Position numbers and translations under genes: made by a program
Shown: piece by piece, positions 45,001-52,195 of the stretch
Position numbering within the stretch: position 1 is the stretch's first letter
Layout: each line of letters starts with the position of its first letter
Notes under the pieces: generated by a model
Told to the model about the DNA's origin: nothing
Databases searched by the model: none
The model's input: only the letters and a program-made list of their open reading frames with translations
Origin: Agromyces marinus
GTDB taxonomy: Bacteria; Actinomycetota; Actinomycetes; Actinomycetales; Microbacteriaceae
Length of the DNA: 64,000 nucleotides
Reading direction: 5' to 3'
NCBI RefSeq assembly: GCF_021442325.1
Contig: NZ_CP087879.1
Span: forward strand, 2,046,001-2,110,000

Positions 45001-45174
45001 GAGCACGAGGACCTCGGTCGGCGCGATGCCCAGCCCGACGCGGTGCGCGACGACCTCGACCGCGAGCGAGGTCTTGCCCGACCCCGGCCCGCCGAACACG
45101 GCCGCGTGCCTCGCCGAGGCGAGCCGCTCGACGAGGCTCGTGTCGGCCGGGGCGAGGGTCGCTCGGGGGTGCAT
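42055..45174 (-). CDS. ATP-dependent helicase-nuclease, AdnA-like subunit
   Basis: A 1039-residue partner of the downstream AdnB-like protein. Walker A is GGPGSGKTS (28-36); Walker B reads VVDDAQEA, with Asp where helicases have Glu, as I recall for AdnA, suggesting a weaker motor. Helicase motifs are looser than in AdnB, e.g. IGREFDVVVIAGLQDGVWP. The C-terminal RecB-like nuclease has the ASIGTIVHAVVE helix, TIDRVEAS, D926/K928 (DLKTG) and PQLAAYQLAA, all intact. The ATG follows TACCGT by seven bases. It begins a two-gene operon and is divergent from the DUF3107 gene. AdnAB replaces RecBCD or AddAB in end resection in mycobacteria. Confidence 0.92.
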   Translation of the reverse strand: MHPRATLAPADTSLVERLASARHAAVFGGPGSGKTSLAVEVVAHRVGLGIAPTEVLVLSATRRTATVMRDALALRLGMTTRGALARTASAVAYDLVRARTGRAVTLLTGAEHDQVIGELLEAQSLDGGGPEWPDALGPEVRGLRGFRSELRDLMMRAVEQGVEPGDLAMLGRRAGRAEWVAAASFLAEYREVKEQLRPTQFDSAELGAYAAAIVRRSVHDPDDARALGALGDLRLLVVDDAQEATEATAALLGAFAARGVDVVALGDPDVASNGFRGGRADLLGSLGSVLGGVSVERVDLPVVHRGRPAHRELLSSVTAHIGTALGGAHRAARLVAPSDAPARDADPLEPVLGIEAPSPAAEGAWIAGLLRERHLLDGVPWSSMAIVTRSGAELPGFARALAAAEVPVSGGSARVALRDAPGSASLLAAAAVVLELWPLDAEAATTLLTGPLGRLDRVGLRRLRLALRHEELAAGGVRSADELLVEALSVAGGFATIDAPAGRRANRLAGLLDSARRAAARGATVEELLWLLWHDSGLESEWAGQADGSGVLADEANRSLDAVVALFAAARRFVEREPGAPARRFVGDVLQNALPEDSLAPEGGAGAVVLATPPALIGREFDVVVIAGLQDGVWPNLRPRGTLLHAASLSRAVEAARAGMPEPEAEPASAVRASVRGDELRLFALAASRAVRQIVLSCTSNDDEQPSVLMGFAPVRPPARRRRPLHLRGMVGALRRDAAAGDREAASALAMLAEQGVPGAHPEEWYGTAEPSTTAPLVDLERDPEALVPVSPSQIDRVEESPLGWFVDHVAQPPSGLAASIGTIVHAVVEEAAKRPGEVDVETLWADVERRWRDLRFEAGWVAERERRGARRMTEGAADYLADAADDGVVVLGAEGRFTLVSGRVRITGTIDRVEASPDGTTVIVDLKTGRTPPTAAKTAAHPQLAAYQLAARAGVLPSGGRAGGAKLVYVARPVGGRLYTERAQQPFDDEAEAAFRERLDAVAHVMAGARFDSPVEFAHGSRLGDWQYRVHLVPAVSA

Positions 45175-45181
45175 GCCGCCA

Positions 45182-45187
45182 ACGGTA
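45182..45187 (-). promoter_or_regulatory. -10 element, leaderless adnAB-like mRNA
   Basis: TACCGT on the minus strand, seven bases before the ATG at 45174. Confidence 0.45.
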
Positions 45188-45268
45188 TCCGTGTCCGCCG
45201 ACAGTGAACGCGAGGCGCCCCGAGCGGCGCGGGTCGGTAGGGTGAGGGCAACGACAGAAAGGCGTGCA

Positions 45269-45493
45269 GTGGACCTTCGCATCGGCATCCAGAACTCCCC
45301 CCGCGAGATCGCGTTCGAGACCTCGCACACGGCGGCGGAGGTCGAGCAGGCCGTCTCGGCAGCAGTGTCCGGGCAGTCGCCCGTGCTGCGCCTGGCCGAC
45401 GCGAAGGGCACCGTGTACGTCGTGCCCGCCGCGGCGCTCGCGTACGTCGAGATCGGCACCGAGGAGTCGCGCAAGATCGGCTTCGTCGGCTGA
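45269..45493 (+). CDS. DUF3107 family small protein
   Basis: A 74-residue protein of an actinobacterial family (the TB9.4/Rv3208A group, as I recall). Its regular pattern of short strands and one helix (DLRIGIQNSPREIAF, then the EVEQAVSAAV helix, then TVYVVPAAALAYVEIG) spans the whole length. Function unknown. The GTG start follows AGAAAGG. It overlaps the next gene by one base (TGATG). A TAGGGT near 45239 may be its promoter. Confidence 0.9.
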   Translation: MDLRIGIQNSPREIAFETSHTAAEVEQAVSAAVSGQSPVLRLADAKGTVYVVPAAALAYVEIGTEESRKIGFVG

Positions 45494-45798
45494 TGGAACT
45501 GCTGTTCGTCGCGCTCGGCGGCGCGATCCTCGGGCTCGGCGCGAGGTACGCCGTGCCCCGGCGTCGGTTCCACGGCGTCGTGCTCGTGCCGGCCGTGGGC
45601 ACCGGCGTCGCGGCCGTCGTCTGGGTCGCGCTGACCTGGCTCGGCATGCCGTGGGACGGCGGCTGGATCTGGGTCGTCTCGCTCGTGGCATCCGCTGCGG
45701 CCGCCGTCGGGGTGGCCTACCTCGTCGGCCGTCGACGCGAAGACGACGACGCGCGCACCTTCGAGCGCCTCGCGCGCTTCGGGCTCGCCCGCGGCTGA
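45493..45798 (+). CDS. small membrane protein
   Basis: A 101-residue protein with three hydrophobic stretches (about 2-18, 28-50 and 58-80) and a charged C-terminal tail with RRREDDDARTFERLARF. No family is recognised. It is translationally coupled to the DUF3107 gene. Its role is unknown. Confidence 0.8.
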   Translation: MELLFVALGGAILGLGARYAVPRRRFHGVVLVPAVGTGVAAVVWVALTWLGMPWDGGWIWVVSLVASAAAAVGVAYLVGRRREDDDARTFERLARFGLARG

Positions 45799-45844
45799 GC
45801 GCGGGCGCCCCGCGCCCGCCGGGCCTTCGAGCCGGGCCCGCCGC

Positions 45845-45868
45845 GTCAGGCCGTCAGGCCGTCAGGCC
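45845..45868. repeat. GTCAGGCC tandem repeat across a stop codon
   Basis: Three perfect contiguous copies of GTCAGGCC. The middle copy contains the stop codon of the ferritin-like gene, and the third copy encodes its last residues. Confidence 0.9.
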
Positions 45869-46576
45869 GAGCGCGTCCATGCGCCGCGTGTGCTCCGCGA
45901 TGAGCTCGGTGAAGACCGGCTCGACGTCGGCGGCGTGGCCGCCCGAGCCCGACCGGATGGCCGACCGCGCGATCAGGAGCGTGTCGCCCACGAGGCTCCG
46001 ACCCCAGAGCGCCAGCCGGTCGTCGAGCGTGTGATCGGCCTCGACGGCGCGGACGAGCTCCTGTTCGATGACCTCCGACGAGCGCGGTCCGCCGAGGATC
46101 GCCCGGATGCGCCCGCGCAGCTCGTGCGGGAGCCCCTCGGCCAGCCGGACGAAGTAGTCGTCGAGCATGCCCGAGGTGATGTGGATGCCGAGCAGCAGCT
46201 CGTACCAGTCGGCGCCCGAGGTCGCCTGGCGGAACCGGTCGAGCGCGGGAGCGAACGGCGCCATGACCTTCGCGGGCTCGGCGCCGAGCCGCCGTAACTC
46301 TGCGATGAGCTCGTGGTGACGCCGGAGGGCCACGCCCGCCGTGGCGCTGAGCCCCTCCTTCGCCCCGAGCTCGGGTGCGGTCGAGACCGCACGGGCGAGG
46401 TTCTCGAAGATCTCGAGCTGCACGTACGCCGCCTGGCCGAGGAACGCGACCGGCTCGGGCGTGAACTCGGTGAAGTCGATGCGGCTGAGTTCGGTCGGAG
46501 CGACCCGCGGGCGCAGCCTCGGGGCCTCTGGACGGGGTCGCCTGGACGTCGGCCAATTCACCACGTACCACAGCAT
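45854..46576 (-). CDS. ferritin-like fold protein (tRNA hydroxylase MiaE-like)
   Basis: A 240-residue helical protein of the ferritin-like superfamily, often annotated as tRNA-(ms2io6A)-hydroxylase-like. Candidate iron ligands are the Glu and His residues in QLEIFENL, RRHHELIAEL, ADWYELLLGIHITSG and RAVEADHTLDDRL, spaced as in a four-helix bundle carboxylate-bridged site. Actinobacteria generally lack the modified tRNA substrate, so the actual function is open. The ATG at 46576 is preceded by a GGGAG site. It is divergent from the DEAD-box helicase gene, as in the mycobacterial Rv3210c-Rv3211 pair as I recall it. Confidence 0.82.
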   Translation of the reverse strand: MLWYVVNWPTSRRPRPEAPRLRPRVAPTELSRIDFTEFTPEPVAFLGQAAYVQLEIFENLARAVSTAPELGAKEGLSATAGVALRRHHELIAELRRLGAEPAKVMAPFAPALDRFRQATSGADWYELLLGIHITSGMLDDYFVRLAEGLPHELRGRIRAILGGPRSSEVIEQELVRAVEADHTLDDRLALWGRSLVGDTLLIARSAIRSGSGGHAADVEPVFTELIAEHTRRMDALGLTA

Positions 46577-46697
46577 ATCCGGGGGGCTCCCGGACGACTC
46601 CGTTAGGCTGGTCCCCGCACGCGGGCGACGGAACCGCGGCCGTGCGCCTGTCGATCGAAGCAGGGCGCACCCGTTCTTCACCGACAGGTAGACATAC

Positions 46698-48188
46698 GTG
46701 ACCACGTTCACCGAACTCGGCATCGCGCCCGACATCGTCGAGGCACTCGCCTCCAAGGGCATCAGCGACGCCTTCCCCATCCAGGAGCAGACCATCCCCC
46801 TGGCCCTGTCCGGCCAGGACATCATCGGCCAGGCCAAGACCGGAACGGGCAAGACGTTCGGCTTCGGCCTGCCGATCATCCAGCGCCTCGGCGACGACCC
46901 CGAGCCCGGAGTCAAGGTCCTCGTGGTGGTCCCCACGCGCGAACTGTGCGTGCAGGTGACCGAGGACCTCGAGCTCGCCACCTCGAACCGCCCGACGAAG
47001 GTCGTCTCGATCTACGGCGGCAAGGCGTACGAGGGCCAGATCGAGCAGATCAAGGCCGGCGCGCAGATCGTCGTCGGCACGCCCGGCCGTCTGCTCGACC
47101 TCGCCTCGCAGCGCGTGCTGTCGCTGAAGAACGTCACCGAGATGGTGCTCGACGAGGCCGACAAGATGCTCGACCTCGGCTTCCTCGCCGACATCGAGAA
47201 GCTGTTCGCGCAGACCCCCGCGACCCGCCACACCATGCTGTTCTCGGCGACCATGCCGGGCCCGATCGTCGCCCTCGCGCGCCGGTTCATGACCCGGCCC
47301 ATCCACATCCGGGCGAACGACCCCGACGAGGGGCTCACGCAGGCCAACATCAAGCACCTCGTCTACCGCGCGCACTCGCTCGACAAGGACGAGGTGATCT
47401 CGCGCATCCTCCAGGCCGAGGGTCGCGGCAAGACCGTCATCTTCACGCGCACGAAGCGCGCCGCGGCGAAGCTCGTCGAAGAACTGAACGATCGCGGCTT
47501 CAACGCCGCCGCCGTGCACGGCGACCTCAACCAGGACCAGCGCGAGCGAGCGATGGCCGCCTTCAAGGCCGGCCGGAAGGACGTGCTGATCGCGACGGAT
47601 GTCGCAGCGCGCGGCATCGACGTCGACGACGTGACGCACGTCATCAACCACACGATCCCCGACGACGACAAGGCGTACCTGCACCGCGCGGGCCGGACGG
47701 GCCGTGCCGGCAAGACCGGCATCGCGGTGACGTTCGTCGACTGGGACGACCTGCACAAGTGGGCGCTCATCAACCGCGCGCTCGAGTTCGGCCAGCCGGA
47801 GCCCACCGAGACCTACTCGTCGAGCCCGCACCTCTACTCCGACCTCGGCATCCCCGAGGGCACGAAGGGGCGGCTCAAGCCGCCGACCGCGGCCACCCCG
47901 CCGCGATCGAGCACCGCGGGTCGCCGCGAGGGCGACGGCCAGGCGGATGCCGCGGGCTCGAGCTCCACGCGCGCTCGCCGCCGCACGCGCGGCGGCCGGC
48001 CGGTGGCCGAGGGCGCTGCGGCCGAGCAGGGCGAGTCCGCGCAGAAGGAGCCCGGCGCGGGCACCCACGACGGCAAGGGCAAGGAGCACCACGACGGCAA
48101 CGCCGCCCCGCGCCGTCGCCGTCGTCGCCGCGGCGGCCGTTCGGGCGGCAACGCGGCCGGCGCCGCGTCGCCGTCGCCGACCGCCTGA
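46698..48188 (+). CDS. DEAD-box RNA helicase (RhlE/CsdA-like)
   Basis: A 496-residue ATP-dependent RNA helicase. The core (1-370) has the Q motif (FPIQEQTIPLAL), AKTGTGKT, PTRELC, GTPGR, VLDEADKML, the SAT motif, RGIDVDDV and HRAGRTGRAGKTG. The 110-residue C-terminal tail is basic and low-complexity, with several RRRRR and RGG-like runs that probably bind RNA. The start is a GTG. A TAGGCT near 46611 would give a leader of about 75 bases, long for this window and possibly used for cold or growth-rate control, as for other DEAD-box genes. No SD-like sequence is clear. Confidence 0.93.
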   Translation: MTTFTELGIAPDIVEALASKGISDAFPIQEQTIPLALSGQDIIGQAKTGTGKTFGFGLPIIQRLGDDPEPGVKVLVVVPTRELCVQVTEDLELATSNRPTKVVSIYGGKAYEGQIEQIKAGAQIVVGTPGRLLDLASQRVLSLKNVTEMVLDEADKMLDLGFLADIEKLFAQTPATRHTMLFSATMPGPIVALARRFMTRPIHIRANDPDEGLTQANIKHLVYRAHSLDKDEVISRILQAEGRGKTVIFTRTKRAAAKLVEELNDRGFNAAAVHGDLNQDQRERAMAAFKAGRKDVLIATDVAARGIDVDDVTHVINHTIPDDDKAYLHRAGRTGRAGKTGIAVTFVDWDDLHKWALINRALEFGQPEPTETYSSSPHLYSDLGIPEGTKGRLKPPTAATPPRSSTAGRREGDGQADAAGSSSTRARRRTRGGRPVAEGAAAEQGESAQKEPGAGTHDGKGKEHHDGNAAPRRRRRRRGGRSGGNAAGAASPSPTA

Positions 48189-48194
48189 CGCTCG

Positions 48195-49061
48195 CTACGG
48201 AAGCACGGGCGCGCTGCCGCGCCCCTCGGCGAGGATCCGCTCGACGACCTCCGGGGCCGTCGTGTGCTCGCCGAGGCGGTTCGCCTTCCCGATGCCGTGG
48301 TAGTCGCTCGAGCCCGTGATCGCGAGCCCGTGCCGGCGCGCCATCTCGCGAAGTCGCGGCTTGGCGGCATCCGTGTTCTCGGGGTGGTCGACCTCGAGGC
48401 CGAACAGACCGCCCGCGACGAGTCGGCGCAGCCGTGAGTCGGGGATGACCTCCTCCGCACCGCGGGTGCCCGGGTGCGCGAGCACGGGGACGCCGCCGGC
48501 GGCTCGGATGAGGCGGATGCCCGTCAGCGGGTCGGGCGCGTAGTGCGGCTGGGCGTACCCCGAGCGCCAGTGCAGGATGCCGGCGAACGCGTCCGATCGG
48601 GTCTCGGCGTGGCCGCGCGCGACGAGTGCGTCGGCGATGTGCGGGCGACCGATCGTCGACCCCACCGTGGTCTGCGCGAGCACGTCGTCCCAGGTGAGCT
48701 CGTAGTCGGCCGCGATGCGGCGCACGATCTCCTCGGCGCGCGTGAGCCGCGACTCGCGGATGCGTCGCGTCTCGGCGACCAGTCCCGGGTCGGTGGGATC
48801 GACGAGGTAGCCGAGCACGTGCACGCTCGCGAACTGCACGCGCGTGGACAGTTCCAGGCCCGGGATCAGCGCGATCCCGTGCGCGCGGGCGGCATCCGCT
48901 GCTTCGCTCCACCCGGCGGTCGAATCGTGGTCGGTGATCGCGAGCGCCTCGAGCCCGGCGAGCGCCGCCGCCGCGACCAGCTCGGCAGGCGTGTCGGTGC
49001 CGTCCGACACCGTCGAATGCGCGTGCAGGTCCGCCGGCGTGGCGAACGTGGCGTCGGGCAT
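48195..49061 (-). CDS. PHP domain phosphoesterase
   Basis: A 288-residue PHP-family metallohydrolase. Metal-ligand motifs are ordered as expected: DLHAHST near 12-18, ITDHDS near 43-48, E in LIPGLELS near 67, VLAHPG near 190 and the final SSDYHG near 250. Relatives hydrolyse nucleotide 3',5'-bisphosphates or act as trinuclear-metal exonucleases, but the substrate is not certain. The ATG at 49061 is chosen because it lies seven bases after TACGAT; the ATG at 49070 is inside that element. It is convergent with the DEAD-box gene, six bases between stops. Confidence 0.9.
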   Translation of the reverse strand: MPDATFATPADLHAHSTVSDGTDTPAELVAAAALAGLEALAITDHDSTAGWSEAADAARAHGIALIPGLELSTRVQFASVHVLGYLVDPTDPGLVAETRRIRESRLTRAEEIVRRIAADYELTWDDVLAQTTVGSTIGRPHIADALVARGHAETRSDAFAGILHWRSGYAQPHYAPDPLTGIRLIRAAGGVPVLAHPGTRGAEEVIPDSRLRRLVAGGLFGLEVDHPENTDAAKPRLREMARRHGLAITGSSDYHGIGKANRLGEHTTAPEVVERILAEGRGSAPVLP

Positions 49062-49068
49062 GGAACCC

Positions 49069-49074
49069 ATCGTA
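49069..49074 (-). promoter_or_regulatory. -10 element, leaderless PHP gene mRNA
   Basis: TACGAT on the minus strand, seven bases before the ATG at 49061; it overlaps an unused upstream ATG. Confidence 0.5.
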
Positions 49075-49177
49075 GGTCGCGGGCCGTCCCGCCCGCGGTC
49101 GGCCGGGCAGGCACGGTTCACCGCCGACTCTCAGCCGACGGGCTGTGGACAGGCCGATTCCGCCGGGTGCGCTGGCC

Positions 49178-49183
49178 TACGCT
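49178..49183 (+). promoter_or_regulatory. -10 element of the EEP-family gene
   Basis: TACGCT, seven bases before the ATG at 49191. A GGAGG also lies just before the ATG, but it would be largely upstream of the transcript if the start is leaderless. Confidence 0.45.
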
Positions 49184-49190
49184 GGAGGCA

Positions 49191-50210
49191 ATGCTCCCCC
49201 GCATCATCGGTTGGGCCGTCGCGATCGGCACCGCCGCACTCGCAGCCGTCCTGCTCTGGCCCCAGGCCCTCGGCCTGCAGGACCAGTGGGTCGCGGCGCA
49301 CGTCGTCGCGCTCCGCGGTTCGGCGGCCCTCGCCGCGGGCGTCGTGGCGGCCGTCCTCGCACTCGCGATGCTGCTCGGGTCCGGCCGACGCCTCCTCGGC
49401 GCGCTGACGGCGATCCTCATCGTCTTCGCCCTCGGCAACCTCGGCGTGCTCGCGGCCCGGGGCCTCGGCGGCGAAGCCGCCCCCGAGGCATCCGGGCAGG
49501 TCACCGTCCTGTCGTGGAACACGCTCGGCGAGGTGCCCGACGCGGTCACGATCGCCGACCTGGCCCTCGCCCAGGGGGCCGACGTCGTCGTGCTGCCCGA
49601 GACCACCGAACCGCTCGGCGAGGAGGTCGCGATCGCGATGCGCGAGGGCGGCCGGCCGATGTGGGTGCACACGCAGGCGTTCGACGACATCGCGAAGGCC
49701 CGATCGACGACCATCCTCATCACCCCCGACCTCGGCGACTACCGGGTCGTCAACGATCCGTGGCCGGGGCCGCCCGGCAACACGAACACGTTGCCGAGCG
49801 TCGTCGCCGAGCCCGCCGACGGTGCGGGCCCGCGCATCGTCGCCGTGCACGCGGTCGCTCCGATCCGCTGGGAACTGCGCAACTGGCGCAGCGACCTCGA
49901 CTGGCTCGCCGAGCAGTGCGCCGGTGAGAACGTGATCATGGCCGGGGACTTCAACGCGACGCTCGACCACTTCGCCGGGCGCGGCATCGATGGCGGCGAC
50001 CTGGGTCGATGCGAGGATGCCGCGAAGGCCGGCGGTGCCGGCGGGCTCGGCACCTGGCCCACGAGCGTGCCCGAACTGCTGGGCAGCCCGATCGATCACG
50101 TGCTCGCGACGCCGACCTGGCGGGTCGACGGCTTCCGCGTGCTCGACGGGCTCGACGGTGCGGGCAGCGATCACCGCCCGATCGTCGCGACCCTCTCGCC
50201 CGCCGGCTGA
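49191..50210 (+). CDS. membrane-anchored endonuclease/exonuclease/phosphatase family protein
   Basis: A 339-residue protein with three N-terminal transmembrane segments (about 5-25, 37-62 and 68-92) and an extracytoplasmic EEP domain from 100 on. The EEP active-site residues are visible: N in LSWNT, E in LPETTE, AVHAVAP, the GDFNATLDH motif and the final GSDHRPI. EEP enzymes cleave phosphodiesters in nucleic acids, sphingomyelin or inositol phosphates. With the membrane anchor, a secreted nuclease or phosphodiesterase at the cell surface is likely, but the substrate is unknown. Confidence 0.88.
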   Translation: MLPRIIGWAVAIGTAALAAVLLWPQALGLQDQWVAAHVVALRGSAALAAGVVAAVLALAMLLGSGRRLLGALTAILIVFALGNLGVLAARGLGGEAAPEASGQVTVLSWNTLGEVPDAVTIADLALAQGADVVVLPETTEPLGEEVAIAMREGGRPMWVHTQAFDDIAKARSTTILITPDLGDYRVVNDPWPGPPGNTNTLPSVVAEPADGAGPRIVAVHAVAPIRWELRNWRSDLDWLAEQCAGENVIMAGDFNATLDHFAGRGIDGGDLGRCEDAAKAGGAGGLGTWPTSVPELLGSPIDHVLATPTWRVDGFRVLDGLDGAGSDHRPIVATLSPAG

Positions 50211-50262
50211 CCCGGCGCCGCCCGGGCACGGGACGCTCAGGGCGCGGTGGGAGAATGGGGGC

Positions 50263-51840
50263 ATGACGAACACCGGCGACGCCACCGCGACGGCCCACGA
50301 GGCCCCCACCGACGAGACCACCGCCGAGGAGACCGGCCGGAACGCGAACCGTTCGACCACTCCGGAATCCGAGGGCTTCCGCTCCTTCATCGGCGGGAAC
50401 TGGGCCGAGCGCGACGAGACGCCGCCGTCCGCCCGCCCGCAGGCCGCCTACGCCGCGGCGCGCCGCGCGAAGGTCTCCGCCGAGTTCCCCGGGCAGCGCC
50501 TCGTGATCCCCGCGGGCGAGATGAAGCAGCGCGCGAACGACACCGAGTACCCGTACCGCGCGCATTCCGCGTTCGCCCACCTCACCGGGTGGGGGTCCGA
50601 CTCCGAGCCGGGCGCGGTGCTCGTGCTCGAGCCGACGGGTGAGGCCGGGCACGAGGCCACGGTGTACTTCCGCGAGCGCGCGGGCCGCGACAGCGAGGAG
50701 TTCTACGCCAACCCCGCGATCGGCGAGTTCTGGATCGGCCCGCGCCCGTCGCTCGAGCACGTCGCCGCCGATCTCCAGGTCGCGACGCGCGGGATCGCCG
50801 ACTTCGACGCGGTGGTCGCCGCGGTCGACACCGCGACGCTCGTGCTGCGCGAGGCGGACCCGGCGATCACCGAGCGCGTCGACCACGGGCGCCTGCGCTT
50901 CGCGGCCGAGGCGGCGTTGTCCACCAACGCCTCGGACGCCCCGTTCAGCATCGAGGTGAACGCCGAGCACGAGCCCGACGCCGACCTGGCGCGCGTGCTC
51001 TCCGAGCTGCGCCTGGTCAAGGACGAGTTCGAGGTCGCCGAACTGCGCGCCGCGGTCGACGCGACCGAACGCGGCTTCGCCGAGGTGCTGGCCGAGCTGC
51101 CGCGCATCACGAGCGAGGTCCGCGGCGAGCGCGTGATCGAGGGCGTCTTCGCGACCCGCGCCAGGCTCGACGGCAACGACGTCGGATACGGCTCGATCGC
51201 CGCGGCGGGCCCGCACGCGACGATCCTGCACTGGACCCGCAACGACGGCCCGGTCGTCCCGGGCGACCTGGTGCTGCTCGACGCGGGCGTCGAGATGGAC
51301 AGCTACTACACGGCCGACATCACGCGCACGTTCCCCGTGAACGGCGAGTTCTCGGCTGTGCAGCGTCAGGTGTACGAGGCCGTCCTCGAGGCGGCGGATG
51401 CCGCGCTCAGCATCGTTCGCCCCGGCATCGTGTTCCGTGAGATCCACGCCGCCGCGATGGAGGTCATCGCGAAGTACACCGCCGAGTGGGGCTTCCTGCC
51501 CGTCTCGGCCGAGGAGTCGCTCAAGCCCGAGAACCAGTTCCACCGCCGCTACATGGTGCACGGCACGAGCCACCACCTCGGCCTCGACGTGCACGACTGC
51601 GCGCAGGCGCGCCGGGCGATGTACATGGACGGCGTGCTCGAACCGGGCATGGTCTTCACGATCGAGCCGGGGCTGTACTTCCAGGCGGACGACCTGAGCG
51701 TGCCCGAGGAGTTCCGCGGCATCGGCGTGCGCATCGAGGACGACATCCTCGTGACCGCCGACGGCGCCGAGAACCTCTCGGCCCGCATTCCCCGTACGAT
51801 CGCGGAGGTCGAGGCGTGGGTGCGCGGGGCGCAGGCCTGA
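50263..51840 (+). CDS. pepP: Xaa-Pro aminopeptidase (aminopeptidase P)
   Basis: A 525-residue M24B metallopeptidase that removes N-terminal residues before proline. The N-terminal creatinase-like domain (about 60-240) includes DTEYPYRAHSAFAHLTGW. In the pita-bread domain the five dinuclear metal ligands are visible: LLDAGVEMDSYYTADITRT (two Asp), GTSHHLGLDVHD (His), FTIEPGLY (Glu) and IGVRIEDDI (Glu). The first 45 residues are disordered and acidic, longer than usual. ATG at 50263 follows a GAGAAT element by six bases, so its mRNA may be leaderless. A non-coding palindrome region follows. Confidence 0.93.
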   Translation: MTNTGDATATAHEAPTDETTAEETGRNANRSTTPESEGFRSFIGGNWAERDETPPSARPQAAYAAARRAKVSAEFPGQRLVIPAGEMKQRANDTEYPYRAHSAFAHLTGWGSDSEPGAVLVLEPTGEAGHEATVYFRERAGRDSEEFYANPAIGEFWIGPRPSLEHVAADLQVATRGIADFDAVVAAVDTATLVLREADPAITERVDHGRLRFAAEAALSTNASDAPFSIEVNAEHEPDADLARVLSELRLVKDEFEVAELRAAVDATERGFAEVLAELPRITSEVRGERVIEGVFATRARLDGNDVGYGSIAAAGPHATILHWTRNDGPVVPGDLVLLDAGVEMDSYYTADITRTFPVNGEFSAVQRQVYEAVLEAADAALSIVRPGIVFREIHAAAMEVIAKYTAEWGFLPVSAEESLKPENQFHRRYMVHGTSHHLGLDVHDCAQARRAMYMDGVLEPGMVFTIEPGLYFQADDLSVPEEFRGIGVRIEDDILVTADGAENLSARIPRTIAEVEAWVRGAQA

Positions 51841-51875
51841 CCCGCGGGCGCCCGTCTGAACGTCCCACCTTTCCA

Positions 51876-51950
51876 TCGAGTGTTGCCGCTCCCGCCCAGT
51901 GATTCCGCTGGAGCGGTAACACTCGACGCGACGAGCAACACTCGGCGGGC
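51876..51950. repeat. nested palindromic repeat, copy A
   Basis: Half-sites resembling GAGTGTTGC read left to right at the start and as GCAACACTC at the end. CGAGTGTTGC (51877 on) pairs with GCAACACTCG near the end, and an inner GAGCGG-type arm pairs with CCGCTC. Two forward and two reverse half-sites give a nested hairpin. Confidence 0.75.
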
Positions 51951-52067
51951 TGACGAGCGGGATCGCGGTCGGTCCGACGACGGTTGGCACGGAACGCCGC
52001 GCACCAACGACCCGCCGCCGCACGCCGTCGCTCACGCACGGAGGACCCTCCACCACCCTCCATGCTC

Positions 52068-52144
52068 CGCCGAGTGATACCACTCCCGCCGACTGATGCC
52101 GCTCGAGCGGCAACACTCGACGCGACGAGCAACACTCGGCGGGG
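52068..52144. repeat. nested palindromic repeat, copy B
   Basis: Closely related to the copy about 120 bases upstream. The outer stem CCGCCGAGTG pairs with CACTCGGCGG, the inner palindrome GCCGCTCGAGCGGC is perfect, and the right half is nearly identical to copy A. Confidence 0.75.
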
Positions 52145-52195
52145 CGGGCGGCGGGGGCGGGGGCTACGCCGCGACGCGGGGAGGGTGAGGAGAGG

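Larger units (their letters stand above)
51841..52195. other. intergenic region without genes, holding two nested palindromes
   Basis: No credible gene is seen in this 355-base stretch. It contains two copies of a palindromic element, separated by about 118 unrelated bases, between the aminopeptidase stop and the stop of the minus-strand stress-protein gene. Confidence 0.7.
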
